Shown: positions 8,351-17,716, numbered from the stretch's first letter. The stretch is DNA of 64,000 nucleotides from Qipengyuania aurantiaca (GCF_019711375.1 NZ_CP081295.1:434001-498000), one strand, 5' to 3'. The notes: generated by a model from the letters alone, not told the origin. A program made the numbers and translations.

Positions 8351-10371
8351 CCCTGCGAACGCCAGCGCTGCACGGTGCGCAGGACGATGTCCTCCTCGCC
8401 GCCGGGGTTGTTCCACAATTCGACGAAGCTCGGGTCTTCCGAAGCCGGGCGCTTGATTTCCTCGAGGTTGTCGAAGCTCACGCGGATCGGGATGGCGACA
8501 CCTTCGCCGCAGATGATGCACTCGCGGTTGCGCAGCGCCGGGATCGCGTCGAGGAAGCCGCGCGCGCCTTCGGGCATGGCCGCGCGGACGAATTCCTGGT
8601 CGCGATCGTTGTTGAGACGCATCGAGATGATCGTACCGCACTGCGATAGCACGCCTTCGGCAAGGTCCGAGGGACGCTGCGTGATGAGGCCCAGCGAGAT
8701 TCCGTATTTACGGCCTTCCTTGGCGATACGGCCGAGGATGGTGCCGACCGAGTTGCCGTCGGCGTTCTTCTCGTTCGGGACGTAGCGGTGGGCTTCCTCG
8801 CAAACCAGCAGGATCGGCGTGGTCTTCTCGTCGCGGCCCCAGATCGCGAAGTCGAACACGAGGCGGCTGAGCACGGCGACTACGGTCGCTGTGATGTCCG
8901 AAGGCACGCCCGAGACGTCGATGATCGAGATCGGCTTGCCGTTCGACGGCATGCGGAAAATCTTCGAGATGAAATCGGCCATGGTGTCGGCCACCAGCAT
9001 GCCCGAGAACATGAACTGGTAGCGCGGATCGCTCTTGAGCTCGTCCAGCTTGTTCTTGATGCGCATATAGGGCGCCGAATTGGTCGCCTTGTCGAGCTTG
9101 CCCATCTGGTCCTGGATCTCGTTGGAGAGATCCGAGAGGAGGTAGGGGATCGGCGAATCGACGGTGATCTTGCCCATGGTCTGAGCCAGCTTGCTCTTGC
9201 TGCGCGCCTTCAGCAGGCACTTGGCGAGGATGTCGGCATCGATCTGACGTTCGTTGCCGTTGCTGGTCAGGATGACTTCGCAATGCTCCTCGAAGTTCAT
9301 GATCCAGTAGGGCATCTGGAGGTTCGACACGTCGAGGATGACGCCCGTCTGGCGGAAGGCCGCCGAATATTCGCCATGCGGGTCGATCATGACGATATGA
9401 CCTTCGGGCGCGGCCTCGCAGATGCGGTGGAGGATCAGCGCGGCGCTGGTCGATTTACCCGTACCGGTCGATCCCAGCAGGGCGAAATGCTTGCCGAGCA
9501 TGGCGTCGACATAGACGCCGGCGCGAATGTCCTTGGTGGGATAGACCTTGCCGATAGTGACCGCGCTGCGGCCGTCCGAGGCGTAAACCTGTTTGAGGTC
9601 CGGCGTGGAGGCCGGATAGACCATCGCGCCGGGCACCGGATAGCGCGTCACACCGCGGCGGAAGCCGTGCAGCTTGCCGGTGAGCTTTTCCTCGATCCCC
9701 TCGCCCAAGAAGTCGATGTTGGCGAGGATGCTGCCAGCCTTGCGGTCCTGCTTCTGGTTGCGCACGCTGGCAAGCAGCCAGCTGTTGCCGACGCGGATCT
9801 TGATCTGCGAACCCACCTGGCCGGCCATGGCGATGGAGGGGTCGGTGTCATCGGCGCATTCGGTCAGGCGCTGGGTATCGATGGCGATCATCGAACCGGA
9901 ACCGGCGATTTCGAGCACCACGCCGATGGGCTGGAGCGCGTTGTCGCTGATCGGCACTTCTTCTTCCGGCTCAGGCTCCGGCTCGGGAGCCGGCTTGGGC
10001 GCGAGATCGGACGGACGCGGCGGCGCTTCGCCAAGCTGCGGTGCAGCAGCGGCGGGCTTGGCAGCCGGAGCGACGGCTTGCGTCGCGGCAGGCTGTGCTT
10101 GCGGCTGGGTGGACGCAGGCTGGGGCTGAGGCTGGAACCCGGGCTGCGCTTCTGCCTGCGGCTGCGGCTGCGGCGCTTCGGGCTGCGGCGTTTCGGGCTG
10201 CGGCTGATGCACATAGCCCGACCGCGAGACGACGCCAGTCTGGGTCTGCTCGCTCTCTGCCGAACGACGGATGCGATCGCGCAGGGAATTGCTGCGGCGC
10301 TCGGGCTGCTCGGCCTCCATCTGGCGAGACGGATCGTAACTGCCGAAATTACCGTTGCCGAAATCATTCAT
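8347..10371 (-). CDS. HerA-like hexameric ATPase/helicase family protein with Pro/Gln-rich N-terminus
   Basis: A 674-residue protein. Residues 1-50 are basic and hydrophilic. Residues 55-140 are low complexity (PQPQ, PAP and PEPEPE repeats), probably disordered. About 145-290 has the size and position of a HAS-barrel, and the rest is a DUF87/HerA ATPase core with Walker A GSTGTGKS at 300-307, VMIDPHGEY, a Walker B LLVCEEAHR, and arginine-rich RLNNDRDQEF. HerA proteins are DNA translocases that often work with a nuclease such as NurA; no nuclease gene is adjacent, so the role here is unknown. I chose the ATG at 10371 (MNDFGNG). Confidence 0.85.
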   Translation of the reverse strand: MNDFGNGNFGSYDPSRQMEAEQPERRSNSLRDRIRRSAESEQTQTGVVSRSGYVHQPQPETPQPEAPQPQPQAEAQPGFQPQPQPASTQPQAQPAATQAVAPAAKPAAAAPQLGEAPPRPSDLAPKPAPEPEPEPEEEVPISDNALQPIGVVLEIAGSGSMIAIDTQRLTECADDTDPSIAMAGQVGSQIKIRVGNSWLLASVRNQKQDRKAGSILANIDFLGEGIEEKLTGKLHGFRRGVTRYPVPGAMVYPASTPDLKQVYASDGRSAVTIGKVYPTKDIRAGVYVDAMLGKHFALLGSTGTGKSTSAALILHRICEAAPEGHIVMIDPHGEYSAAFRQTGVILDVSNLQMPYWIMNFEEHCEVILTSNGNERQIDADILAKCLLKARSKSKLAQTMGKITVDSPIPYLLSDLSNEIQDQMGKLDKATNSAPYMRIKNKLDELKSDPRYQFMFSGMLVADTMADFISKIFRMPSNGKPISIIDVSGVPSDITATVVAVLSRLVFDFAIWGRDEKTTPILLVCEEAHRYVPNEKNADGNSVGTILGRIAKEGRKYGISLGLITQRPSDLAEGVLSQCGTIISMRLNNDRDQEFVRAAMPEGARGFLDAIPALRNRECIICGEGVAIPIRVSFDNLEEIKRPASEDPSFVELWNNPGGEEDIVLRTVQRWRSQG

Positions 10372-10470
10372 CGTAAAGCCCTGGCCCTTCGCAAATCGCA
10401 CACTTGGTCGCGAAGTCTCATGGACGAAGAAGGGTTAAGATCGGGTCAACGATACTTCGAAGAAGCGGGC

Positions 10471-11220
10471 CTAGAGCCGTGCGAAGAGGCGCCCTGCCCC
10501 CCAGCCCATCACGACCGAGAGCAGCACGGCGATCAGCCCGTAGCCGAGGCCGAAATTCTGCGAATAATATTCGACCTGCCGCTCCATCCCGACCTTGCGC
10601 ACCTCGACCTCGGCCACCGCCGATGCGATCACGCGCCCTTGCGTCACGGCAAAGGTTTCGGCGGTGTAGGTGCCGGTCGTCACGTTGGAGGGGAGCTCGA
10701 TCCGCGCCTGGTAGAGCACGTTCTGGGTGATCTGCACACCGCGCATATCCTCCTTGTAGAGGCCCTGGCGCTGTTTCAGGTCGACGAGGCCCCGGGCGAA
10801 GCGCTGCTGCTGGGCCGGGTCGATACTGCCGCTCGGCGAGAGCTGGATATTGCGCGTGCCGAATTCGTAGATCGCGGCGGTCTTGTCGTCGACGATGTCG
10901 GACACGGGCCGCGAGGAGGCGACGGCGAAGAAGCTCGGCACCGAGCGGAAATCGTTGCTCTGCGCGTTGACCCAGACGCCGGCGAAACGCTCCTTCTCGC
11001 GCAGGCGGATGGGTTCCGCAGGACCCTTCAGCACGACGACGATGTCATAGCCCTGCCCCGCCCGCCCCGCAGGATCGAGCACCGCGCCGAAGAGCAGCAG
11101 CTCGGTTCCGGTGAAGCCTTGGCGCACCTGCACCTCGTGCTGCGACACCTCGGGCACCAGCACCGGATCGCGCTGGCCCATCAGCGCAAACGCCGCGAGG
11201 AGGAGCAGTGCCCACCTCAC
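10471..11220 (-). CDS. TIGR02186 family membrane-anchored protein
   Basis: A 249-residue protein with an N-terminal signal segment and one C-terminal transmembrane helix (GLGYGLIAVLLSVVMGWGAGRLF), so the bulk should lie in the periplasm. The architecture and the neighbouring TSUP transporter match the alphaproteobacterial TIGR02186 family, whose function is unknown. The start is a GTG at 11220 whose last two bases overlap the TSUP stop (GTGA, 4-base overlap), so the two genes are translationally coupled. A much longer frame continues upstream on the same strand, but it lies antisense-like over the transporter in another frame and is not real. Confidence 0.8.
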   Translation of the reverse strand: MRWALLLLAAFALMGQRDPVLVPEVSQHEVQVRQGFTGTELLLFGAVLDPAGRAGQGYDIVVVLKGPAEPIRLREKERFAGVWVNAQSNDFRSVPSFFAVASSRPVSDIVDDKTAAIYEFGTRNIQLSPSGSIDPAQQQRFARGLVDLKQRQGLYKEDMRGVQITQNVLYQARIELPSNVTTGTYTAETFAVTQGRVIASAVAEVEVRKVGMERQVEYYSQNFGLGYGLIAVLLSVVMGWGAGRLFARL

Positions 11221-12122
11221 AGCGGATACACCGTGTAGATTTCGTCGGGCTGGTAGAAGAGGCCGAGCAGCATGCGGAAAGCTATGGCGAGCACGATGGT
11301 CGCGAGCACCAGCCGCAGCACTTCGGGCTTGGCCTTGACCGCCAGTTGCGACCCGAGCTGCGCGCCGGTGACCGATCCGATCAGCAGTAGCGCCACCAGG
11401 ACGATGTCGACTGCGCGGGTGGTGAGCGAGTGCATGATCGTGGTGGCGATGGTGACGAAGAGGATGTTGTAGAGACTGGTCCCCACGACGACATTGGCGC
11501 TCATCCCAAGGATGTAGAGCATGGCGGGCACAAGGATAAAGCCGCCGCCCACGCCCATGAGCATGGTGAGGATGCCCACACCGACGCCCACGATGGCCGG
11601 CGCCAGCGGCGAGATGTAGAGACCCGAGCCGTAGAAACGCCAGCGCCACGGCAGGTTCGCCACCAGCGGGTGATGCCGCCGCCGCGCTGCCTGCTTGCCC
11701 GCCGATCCGCGCAGCAATTGCAGCGATTCCTTCGCCATGAGGATGCCGATCGAACCGAGCAGCACGACGTAAAGCGAGCTTATGACGACGTCGATCTGGC
11801 CGATCGAGCGGAAAAACCGGAACAACAGAGCGCCGATGCCTGCCCCCACGATCCCGCCGCCGACCATCACGGTGCCCATGCGATAATCGACCCCCTTGCG
11901 CTTAGAATGCGCGAGCACGCCCGAAACGCTGGCGCCGGTGACCTGCGTGGACGCGGAGGCGGCCGCTACAGTCGGGGGAATGCCGTAGAAGATAAGCAGC
12001 GGCGTGGTCAGGAACCCGCCCCCGACGCCGAACAGGCCGGACAGGACGCCCGTCAGCGCACCCAGCGCGACGATCCACAGGCCGTTCACCGACAGATTGG
12101 CTATGGGCAGGTAAACGTCCAT
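11217..12122 (-). CDS. TSUP family transporter (sulfite exporter TauE/SafE type)
   Basis: A 301-residue polytopic inner-membrane protein with about eight hydrophobic segments arranged as two repeats. Each repeat carries the glycine-rich family motif: GVLSGLFGVGGGFLTTPLL near residue 25 and ILTMLMGVGGGFILVPAML near 200. TSUP proteins move small sulfur- or carbon-containing anions such as sulfite or sulfoacetate; the substrate here cannot be told. It is coupled to the TIGR02186 gene, an arrangement that recurs in alphaproteobacteria. A linker rich in Arg and His (QAARRRHHP) separates the halves. Confidence 0.9.
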   Translation of the reverse strand: MDVYLPIANLSVNGLWIVALGALTGVLSGLFGVGGGFLTTPLLIFYGIPPTVAAASASTQVTGASVSGVLAHSKRKGVDYRMGTVMVGGGIVGAGIGALLFRFFRSIGQIDVVISSLYVVLLGSIGILMAKESLQLLRGSAGKQAARRRHHPLVANLPWRWRFYGSGLYISPLAPAIVGVGVGILTMLMGVGGGFILVPAMLYILGMSANVVVGTSLYNILFVTIATTIMHSLTTRAVDIVLVALLLIGSVTGAQLGSQLAVKAKPEVLRLVLATIVLAIAFRMLLGLFYQPDEIYTVYPL

Positions 12123-12178
12123 GTCCCGCCCCTATATCGGATAGGGGTTACTTGAAAGCTGGCACGCGCGCAAAATCG

Positions 12179-12649
12179 CTACTGGTCGGCTTCCGTGTCG
12201 CTCTGGCCACCGTAGGCCCCCGCAGAGGCGGCTTCGGTGGCGATCGGCGGAGCATCGAAAGTACCGGAGGCTGCGATCCACAAGGAGCTATGCGCCACTG
12301 CCATTGTCGGCGTTTCGAGACCGTCCTGCAGATGCGCCGGCGGCGCTGCGTCGAGACCGATGACCCCTTGAGCGACCGGACCCTTGGCTTCCGCTTCATC
12401 AAGCGCGGGTGTTGCGCGGCTCTCGCTGTCATCTTCCCCGACCGGAGTGACTGGACTTGCATCTGCTCGAGCGATGGTTTGCCCACTTGACACCTGTTGG
12501 GCCTCCGCAGGCGCAGGGTCTGCCATCGGGGCCGCAGGCTCATCAGGCCATACCGCCAGCAGGGAAACACGCAGCGCCACCCATCCCAGACATACGCTGG
12601 CCAGAAAGACCAGAGGGCGCCCACGACGCTGGTATGCACGGTTCGTCAT
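12179..12649 (-). CDS. Small membrane-anchored protein linked to the glycosyltransferase
   Basis: A 156-residue protein with a basic N-terminus (TNRAYQRRGR), one hydrophobic segment (about residues 13-32), then an Ala/Pro/Glu/Ser-rich tail with no recognisable domain. Its ATG overlaps the stop of the upstream glycosyltransferase by four bases (ATGA), so it is translated with it. The product may be the remainder of a longer partner protein: the low-complexity tail ends abruptly 57 bases before the next gene. That truncation is an inference; no downstream remnant is visible. Confidence 0.6.
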   Translation of the reverse strand: MTNRAYQRRGRPLVFLASVCLGWVALRVSLLAVWPDEPAAPMADPAPAEAQQVSSGQTIARADASPVTPVGEDDSESRATPALDEAEAKGPVAQGVIGLDAAPPAHLQDGLETPTMAVAHSSLWIAASGTFDAPPIATEAASAGAYGGQSDTEADQ

Positions 12650-14046
12650 GCGGACTTCTCCTTGCGCAGCGAAAGGACCGGGTGGCGCGAGTGTTCGGTC
12701 TTGTCCCACAGGACCGGCGCGCCCTTCAGGCTTCGCCAATAGGCGAGCATGGCCCGCCGGCCGCTCATGATCGCGATGATATTGCTGACCAGCACGCGAG
12801 GCATGGCGAGCAGCCCCTGCCGCAAACCGTATTCGCGCGCAGTGAAAAGGCCGCGCATCGCAATCCGCCAAACCAGTCCGGCAAAGGTGACCAGGAGCAA
12901 GGCTTTCAGCCCCGGCGAGAGGACAGCAGGGGCGACCACACCCATATCCGCCAGGAAATGCGTCACCATCGCCAGCCCGACCAGCCCGTAGCCGAGCCCC
13001 AGTAGCAGCGCGGCGAGCGGGCCGCGCCGGTCGCGCAGGGTCATCCAGTGCTGCGCCAGCGATCCGCCCCAGCCGAGGCGGGCCCAGCCCTGAAGCGCGA
13101 TGCCATGCGTCCAGCGCGTCTTCTGGCGAACCGCGCTCTCGATGGTGGAGGGGAAATAGGCGCGGGTAGCGACAAGGCGGCCGTCGTCGGTCCTCACCCT
13201 CAGGAATCGGCTGCGGCCGCCCAGCGCCGCGATCCTCAGGCCAAGCTCATAATCCTCGGTCAGCGCGCCTTGTGCGAAGGGTCCGTCTCCGGATTGCGCA
13301 GCCAACTGGCCAAGCATGGGACGCGCGATTGCGCAGCCGACGCCCGCGCCCGGAATGGCGCAGCCCAGCACGTTGCGCACGGTCATGGCCTTGGCATGGC
13401 TCTCGGCGAATTCGTCCGAATAATGGCTCGCGATCCAGCGCGAATCGGATGGCGGCAGAGCCATCACCGGCAGTTGCACGAAATCGTAATTGGCCGCGCT
13501 GTAATCGAGGAGGGCCAAAGCGGCGGGATCGACCATGTCCTCGGCATCGTGGAGCACGACCATATGCGCTGGTACGCCGCTGCGCGCCTCGTCTTCGCAT
13601 AGCGCGGCATAGAGGCGGTTGAGGCAATGCGACTTGCAGGTCGGCCCGTCCTCACCCACGATCACGACCCGCACACGAGGGTCCCCGCGAGCCGATGTCA
13701 TGACGGAGGCTATGGTCGCCGCATCGTTGCGATAGCAGCCGACATAAATCCGCAAATCGCGATCCGGCCAGACATCGAGCGCATGATCGAGTGTGGGCCC
13801 GATGACCTCCGTTTCCTGCCACGCCGGGATAAACACGGCGCAGATGCCGGACAGGCGGTGTTCGTCCAGCGCGCTCGCCGGCAGCCGCGGTGTGCTGAGC
13901 CGGCCGGTCAGCCGATGCCAGCCATAGAGGATGTCCACGGCCAGTTCGTCGACCAGGCCGATCGCAAAGAACACCGCCGCGAACAGCAGCAATTCGTGAT
14001 GAAAAGCCGCCAGCCCCCCGGCGACACCCGTCAATAGCGTTTGCAA
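12646..14046 (-). CDS. Membrane glycosyltransferase, GT2 fold, NfrB-like
   Basis: A 466-residue protein with an N-terminal hydrophobic segment (about 14-36), a cytoplasmic GT2 domain, and three C-terminal transmembrane segments. Catalytic signatures of processive GT2 enzymes are present: HDAEDMV (DxD-type), TEDYELGLRI (TED) and QKTRWTHG (QxxRW). The best match from memory is the 'glycosyl transferase family protein' of sphingomonads related to the N-terminal half of NfrB (phage N4 adsorption protein B). It probably builds an envelope or exported polysaccharide; donor and product are unknown. It is divergent from nhaA and coupled to a small membrane protein downstream. Confidence 0.88.
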   Translation of the reverse strand: MQTLLTGVAGGLAAFHHELLLFAAVFFAIGLVDELAVDILYGWHRLTGRLSTPRLPASALDEHRLSGICAVFIPAWQETEVIGPTLDHALDVWPDRDLRIYVGCYRNDAATIASVMTSARGDPRVRVVIVGEDGPTCKSHCLNRLYAALCEDEARSGVPAHMVVLHDAEDMVDPAALALLDYSAANYDFVQLPVMALPPSDSRWIASHYSDEFAESHAKAMTVRNVLGCAIPGAGVGCAIARPMLGQLAAQSGDGPFAQGALTEDYELGLRIAALGGRSRFLRVRTDDGRLVATRAYFPSTIESAVRQKTRWTHGIALQGWARLGWGGSLAQHWMTLRDRRGPLAALLLGLGYGLVGLAMVTHFLADMGVVAPAVLSPGLKALLLVTFAGLVWRIAMRGLFTAREYGLRQGLLAMPRVLVSNIIAIMSGRRAMLAYWRSLKGAPVLWDKTEHSRHPVLSLRKEKSA

Positions 14047-14129
14047 CCCGTTTTCCCCTTACAACCTCCCTATCGCGGCGATTCGAGACTTGCAACGCGC
14101 TTGGCTTTGCGAAAGAGAGCGCAACCGTA

Positions 14130-15347
14130 ATGACCGAACGTCCTTCTGCCTTCCGCCTCGTCTTTGCCCCCGTCCGCGCGCTGTTCGTCAGCGACGCTTC
14201 GGCGGGCATCCTGCTGATCCTCGTGGCCGTCGCGGCCATGCTTGCAGCCAATTCGCCCTTTGCCGAGGACTACCACCACCTCTTCCACGGGCTCCTGTTC
14301 GATGCCTCGGTGTTCAAGCTCAACACGCTGCACCTGTGGATCAACGATGGCTTGATGGCGATTTTCTTCTTCGTCGTCGGCCTGGAAGTGAAGCGTGAAT
14401 GGATCGAGGGGCAGCTCTCGACCGCGCAGCAACGCCGCATGCCGGTTCTGGCTGCCGCCGCCGGCATGGCCGTACCAGCCTTGGTCTACCTGTTCTTCGT
14501 CAACGCCGAAGGTGCAGGCGAACTTACGCGCGGCTGGGCCATTCCTGCCGCGACCGATATCGCCTTTGCGATGGGCGTGCTGGGCTTGCTGGGCAACCGC
14601 GTGCCGGCCTCGCTGCGCCTCTTCCTGCTGACCGTCGCCATCGTCGACGATATCGGCGCCGTGCTGGTCATCGCGCTCTTCTACACCGCCAAGATCAAGC
14701 TCTCGTGGCTGGTCGGCGCGCTGCTGGTGACGGGCGCGATGTTCGCCATGAACCGGATGAAGGTGAAGGCCTACTGGCTCTTCATCCTTGCCGCCATCGT
14801 CCTGTGGTTCTTCGTACTGAATTCGGGCGTTCACGCCACCATCGCAGGCGTGGTGGCCGCGCTGACCATCCCCATGGTCGGGAAAGACGATCACACGATG
14901 GTCGAGATCATGGAGCATAACCTCGCCCCGTGGAGCGCCTATCTCATCGTGCCGGTCTTCGGCTTTGCCAATGCGGGCGTTCATCTTGGCGATCTGGGGC
15001 TTGCAGGCGTGCTCGCGCCCCTGCCCCTGGCGATTGCGGCGGGCCTCTTCGTGGGCAAGCAGATCGGCATCTTCTCGGCCATCTGGGCGGCCGACAAGTT
15101 CGGTTTCGCCCCGCGTCCCGACAACGCCAGCTGGCCCGAAATCTGGGGTGTATCGATCCTGTGCGGGATCGGCTTCACCATGTCGCTGTTCATCAGCGGC
15201 CTCGCCTTTGCCGGCAACGCGCTGCTGGTAGAGGAGGCCAAGATCGGCATCCTGATGGGTTCGCTGATTTCCGCCGTGGTCGGTTACACGATCCTACGGC
15301 TGACGACGGCGCATCCGGACGACGCGCGCTCGCCCTACGTGGACTGA
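14130..15347 (+). CDS. nhaA: Na+/H+ antiporter NhaA
   Basis: A 405-residue inner-membrane antiporter with about twelve hydrophobic segments. Family signatures include WINDGLMAIFFFVVGLEVK, AIPAATDIAFAMGVLG and LTVAIVDDIGAVLVIALFY, carrying the paired aspartates (IVDDIGA) that bind Na+ in NhaA. It exchanges internal Na+ or Li+ for external protons. ATG at 14130. It is a single gene, divergent from the glycosyltransferase and convergent with gloA. A second, unrelated Na+/H+ exchanger lies at 39.5 kb. Confidence 0.97.
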   Translation: MTERPSAFRLVFAPVRALFVSDASAGILLILVAVAAMLAANSPFAEDYHHLFHGLLFDASVFKLNTLHLWINDGLMAIFFFVVGLEVKREWIEGQLSTAQQRRMPVLAAAAGMAVPALVYLFFVNAEGAGELTRGWAIPAATDIAFAMGVLGLLGNRVPASLRLFLLTVAIVDDIGAVLVIALFYTAKIKLSWLVGALLVTGAMFAMNRMKVKAYWLFILAAIVLWFFVLNSGVHATIAGVVAALTIPMVGKDDHTMVEIMEHNLAPWSAYLIVPVFGFANAGVHLGDLGLAGVLAPLPLAIAAGLFVGKQIGIFSAIWAADKFGFAPRPDNASWPEIWGVSILCGIGFTMSLFISGLAFAGNALLVEEAKIGILMGSLISAVVGYTILRLTTAHPDDARSPYVD

Positions 15348-15372
15348 GCGCGCCGTCGCCTCGGCGATCCGC

Positions 15373-15810
15373 TTACCAGCTGCCGGTGTTTTCCATGCTC
15401 GCCCAAGGTTCCTGCGGGTCGAGATAGCCGTCCTGCAGCAATTCGACCGAAATCCCGTCGGGCGATCGCACGAAGGCCATGTGCCCGTCACGCGGCGGGC
15501 GGTTGATCGTGTGCCCGGCGTCCATCAGCCGCTGGCAGGTCGCGTAGATATCGTCGACGCGATAGGCGAGGTGGCCAAAGTTGCGGCCCCCGTCATAGGT
15601 CTCCGGCGCGCTGCCGTCTTGGGGCGGCCAGTTGTAGGTCAGTTCGAGTTCGGCGACATCCTCCTGCCCCGGAGCGGCGAGGAAGATGAGCGTGAAGCGC
15701 CCCTTCTCGCTTTCCTTGCGGCGGATTTCCTCAAGGCCGATGAGCTTGAAAAAGGCGATGGCCGCGTCGGGATCGGCGACGCGGATCATGGTGTGCAGAT
15801 AATGAGTCAT
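15373..15810 (-). CDS. gloA: Lactoylglutathione lyase (glyoxalase I)
   Basis: A 145-residue VOC enzyme that isomerises the methylglyoxal-glutathione hemithioacetal to S-lactoylglutathione. All four metal ligands of the GloA family can be placed: His6 (LHTMIRV), Glu56 (ELELTYNW), His80 (FGHLAY) and Glu123 (ISVELLQ). The start is the ATG at 15810; open sequence further upstream overlaps the porin terminator and is not coding. It lies downstream of the porin gene on the same strand but behind a terminator, so it probably has its own promoter. Confidence 0.93.
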   Translation of the reverse strand: MTHYLHTMIRVADPDAAIAFFKLIGLEEIRRKESEKGRFTLIFLAAPGQEDVAELELTYNWPPQDGSAPETYDGGRNFGHLAYRVDDIYATCQRLMDAGHTINRPPRDGHMAFVRSPDGISVELLQDGYLDPQEPWASMENTGSW

Positions 15811-15840
15811 GGGCACGCAGGTAGGGAGCGTGCGGCTAAA

Positions 15841-15872
15841 GGAAAAGGGGCGCACCTTGCGGCACGCCCCTT
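15841..15872 (-). terminator. Rho-independent terminator of the porin gene
   Basis: The arms AAGGGGCG and CGCCCCTT form an 8-bp stem around a 12-base loop. Read on the minus strand the stem is followed by TTTTCCTTT, as expected for an intrinsic terminator of the gene ending at 15894. Confidence 0.7.
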
Positions 15873-15893
15873 GGTACAGCGCCAGTGAATTCT

Positions 15894-16643
15894 CTAGAAA
15901 CTGGCGGTGATCGTCCCGACGATGGCGTCGTCGGTGAAACCGTCGATCGAGGGGCCTTCGACGCCGACATAGGCGACGCCGATTTCGAGGATGCCCGACG
16001 TCACGCTGGCGCCCAGCGACCAGTCGAGGCCGCTGTCGTCGCCTTCGCCCGCCAACAGCGGCGGCGCGAGCACGCCATCGGTGTAGCCGAGGTGCGCCGA
16101 GAGCGAGACCGGGGTCGAGGGAATGCCGACGCCAAGATCGGTGTAGACATAGAGATTGTCTTCGCCGCCGAGCGAATCCTGTTCCCACGCATAGGCCGCG
16201 CCCACGGTGGCTTCTGCCGGGCCGAGGTTGAAACCGACCGAAGCGTAAGGCTCCCAGTAATCGGTATCGAGGCCGAGTTCCTCGGTCGGGTAGAGATAAT
16301 AAAGCAGGCCCACATCGACCGTGACGCCTTCGGCCACAGTGCCGGACCAGCCGCCGTAGATGTCCAGTTCCATCTCGCCATAGGCATCGCCGCCATCGAT
16401 GGAGGACGCCCAGGTGCCGACATAGAAGCCGCTGTCATGCGCGACATCGACGCCGCCCTGGATGGCCGGGTCGCCGCCCGAAAGCGATACGCCGCGGAAG
16501 CGGTAATCGGTGGTCAGTGCCGCGTTGGCGGAAACGGTGACGCCGCTGTCGTCGTCCTGGGCTTGGGCCATAGACGGTGCGGCAAGGCCGCTGGCGAGAG
16601 CAGCGAGCGAAACGGCAAGCTTGCCGCGAAAGGACGTGAGCAT
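15894..16643 (-). CDS. TorF-family putative outer-membrane porin
   Basis: A 249-residue protein with a cleavable signal peptide (cut after SMAQAQ, about residue 28). It continues as alternating beta-strand sequence rich in Gly, Tyr, Asp and Trp and ends in ...TITASF, a C-terminal aromatic as in beta-barrels. The N-terminal mature segment TTDYRFRGVSLSGGDPAIQGGVD is characteristic of the TorF/TIGR02001 family. The substrate is unknown. I chose the ATG at 16643 (MLTSFRGKL), which gives a proper signal peptide; sequence upstream of that has no coding character. Confidence 0.9.
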   Translation of the reverse strand: MLTSFRGKLAVSLAALASGLAAPSMAQAQDDDSGVTVSANAALTTDYRFRGVSLSGGDPAIQGGVDVAHDSGFYVGTWASSIDGGDAYGEMELDIYGGWSGTVAEGVTVDVGLLYYLYPTEELGLDTDYWEPYASVGFNLGPAEATVGAAYAWEQDSLGGEDNLYVYTDLGVGIPSTPVSLSAHLGYTDGVLAPPLLAGEGDDSGLDWSLGASVTSGILEIGVAYVGVEGPSIDGFTDDAIVGTITASF

Positions 16644-16912
16644 TCTCGAACTCCTGTTGGTTCGTATTGGTGCTTCGTCCCACCTGCGTTTTCGCCGGGT
16701 CCCGTATTTTGAAAGGGGCTCCTCGGTCGAAATCGAAAGGAAAGTGCCCGATTCGCGTCGCCCGCGCAAGATAGCGTCGCCAATCATTCGCTAGCGCAGC
16801 ATAAAGCGTGGCTATTGTGCAACTGCGAACACAGCCCCATATCCCGGTCCGACTTGCCGCTTCGGGCCGGAACGCCTAAGCGCTCGCCACCCCTCGGGAT
16901 AGCTGACGCCAG

Positions 16913-17716
16913 ATGTTCGATTCAATCCGCCGCATGTTCTCAGGAGCCTTTTCGCAGGGCCGCACGGCGCGCGTCCCCGATGGCGAGCGGTGGTATGTCA
17001 TCGGCGACATTCACGGACGTTGCGACCTGCTCGAAGCGCTCAAGCACGCGATCGAGGAAGACGACGCCGCGCTTGGCACCGCCGACACGACGATCGTGTT
17101 CCTCGGCGACCTCGTCGACCGCGGGCCGGACAGCCACGGCGTGGTCAAGCTGGCGCGAAGCTGGGGCAAGGAGCGAAAGGTTCGCTATCTTGCCGGCAAT
17201 CACGAGGAAATGTTTCTTCAGAGCTTCGAAGACCGCGACGTCCTGCGCCATTTCCTGAAGCACGGCGGCAAGGAAACGGTGCTTAGCTACGGCATCGACC
17301 GCAAGGCCTACGCCAAGATGAAGATGGGCGAGTTGCAGGAGGCGATGACCAAGGCCGTACCTGCGAAACACCGCGCCTTCCTCGAAAGTTTCGAGGACAT
17401 CATCGTGGCGGGCGATTACGTCTTCGCCCATGCCGGGATCAATCCCAAGCTGCCGATGGACCAGCAGAAGCAGTCCGACCTGCGCTGGATCCGCGACCGC
17501 TTCCTGCGCCACGAGGAACCGCTCAGCCACGTCGTCGTCCACGGCCACACGATCTTCGAGGATATGGAACATCGGGAGCACCGTATCGGTATCGATACCG
17601 GGGCCTTTCGAACCGGGCGCCTGACCGCGCTGGTGCTTGAAGACAACCACCGCCGCACGATACAGGCCATCGCCAGCGACGATGGTGCCGTGAAAATAGA
17701 AAAGAGAGATGCGTAA
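16913..17716 (+). CDS. Metallophosphoesterase (Ser/Thr phosphatase-like, PPP family)
   Basis: A 267-residue calcineurin-fold phosphoesterase. The metal-binding motifs are in order: GDIHG (D32, H34), GDLVDRG (D66, D69, R70), GNHEE (N96, H97) and VVHGHT near the C-terminus. This set fits bacterial PPP-type phosphatases, which act on phosphoproteins or on diadenosine tetraphosphate; the substrate cannot be decided. Its TAA is directly followed by the ATG of ugd, so the two are one operon, suggesting a role near sugar-nucleotide or envelope polysaccharide metabolism. Confidence 0.88.
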   Translation: MFDSIRRMFSGAFSQGRTARVPDGERWYVIGDIHGRCDLLEALKHAIEEDDAALGTADTTIVFLGDLVDRGPDSHGVVKLARSWGKERKVRYLAGNHEEMFLQSFEDRDVLRHFLKHGGKETVLSYGIDRKAYAKMKMGELQEAMTKAVPAKHRAFLESFEDIIVAGDYVFAHAGINPKLPMDQQKQSDLRWIRDRFLRHEEPLSHVVVHGHTIFEDMEHREHRIGIDTGAFRTGRLTALVLEDNHRRTIQAIASDDGAVKIEKRDA

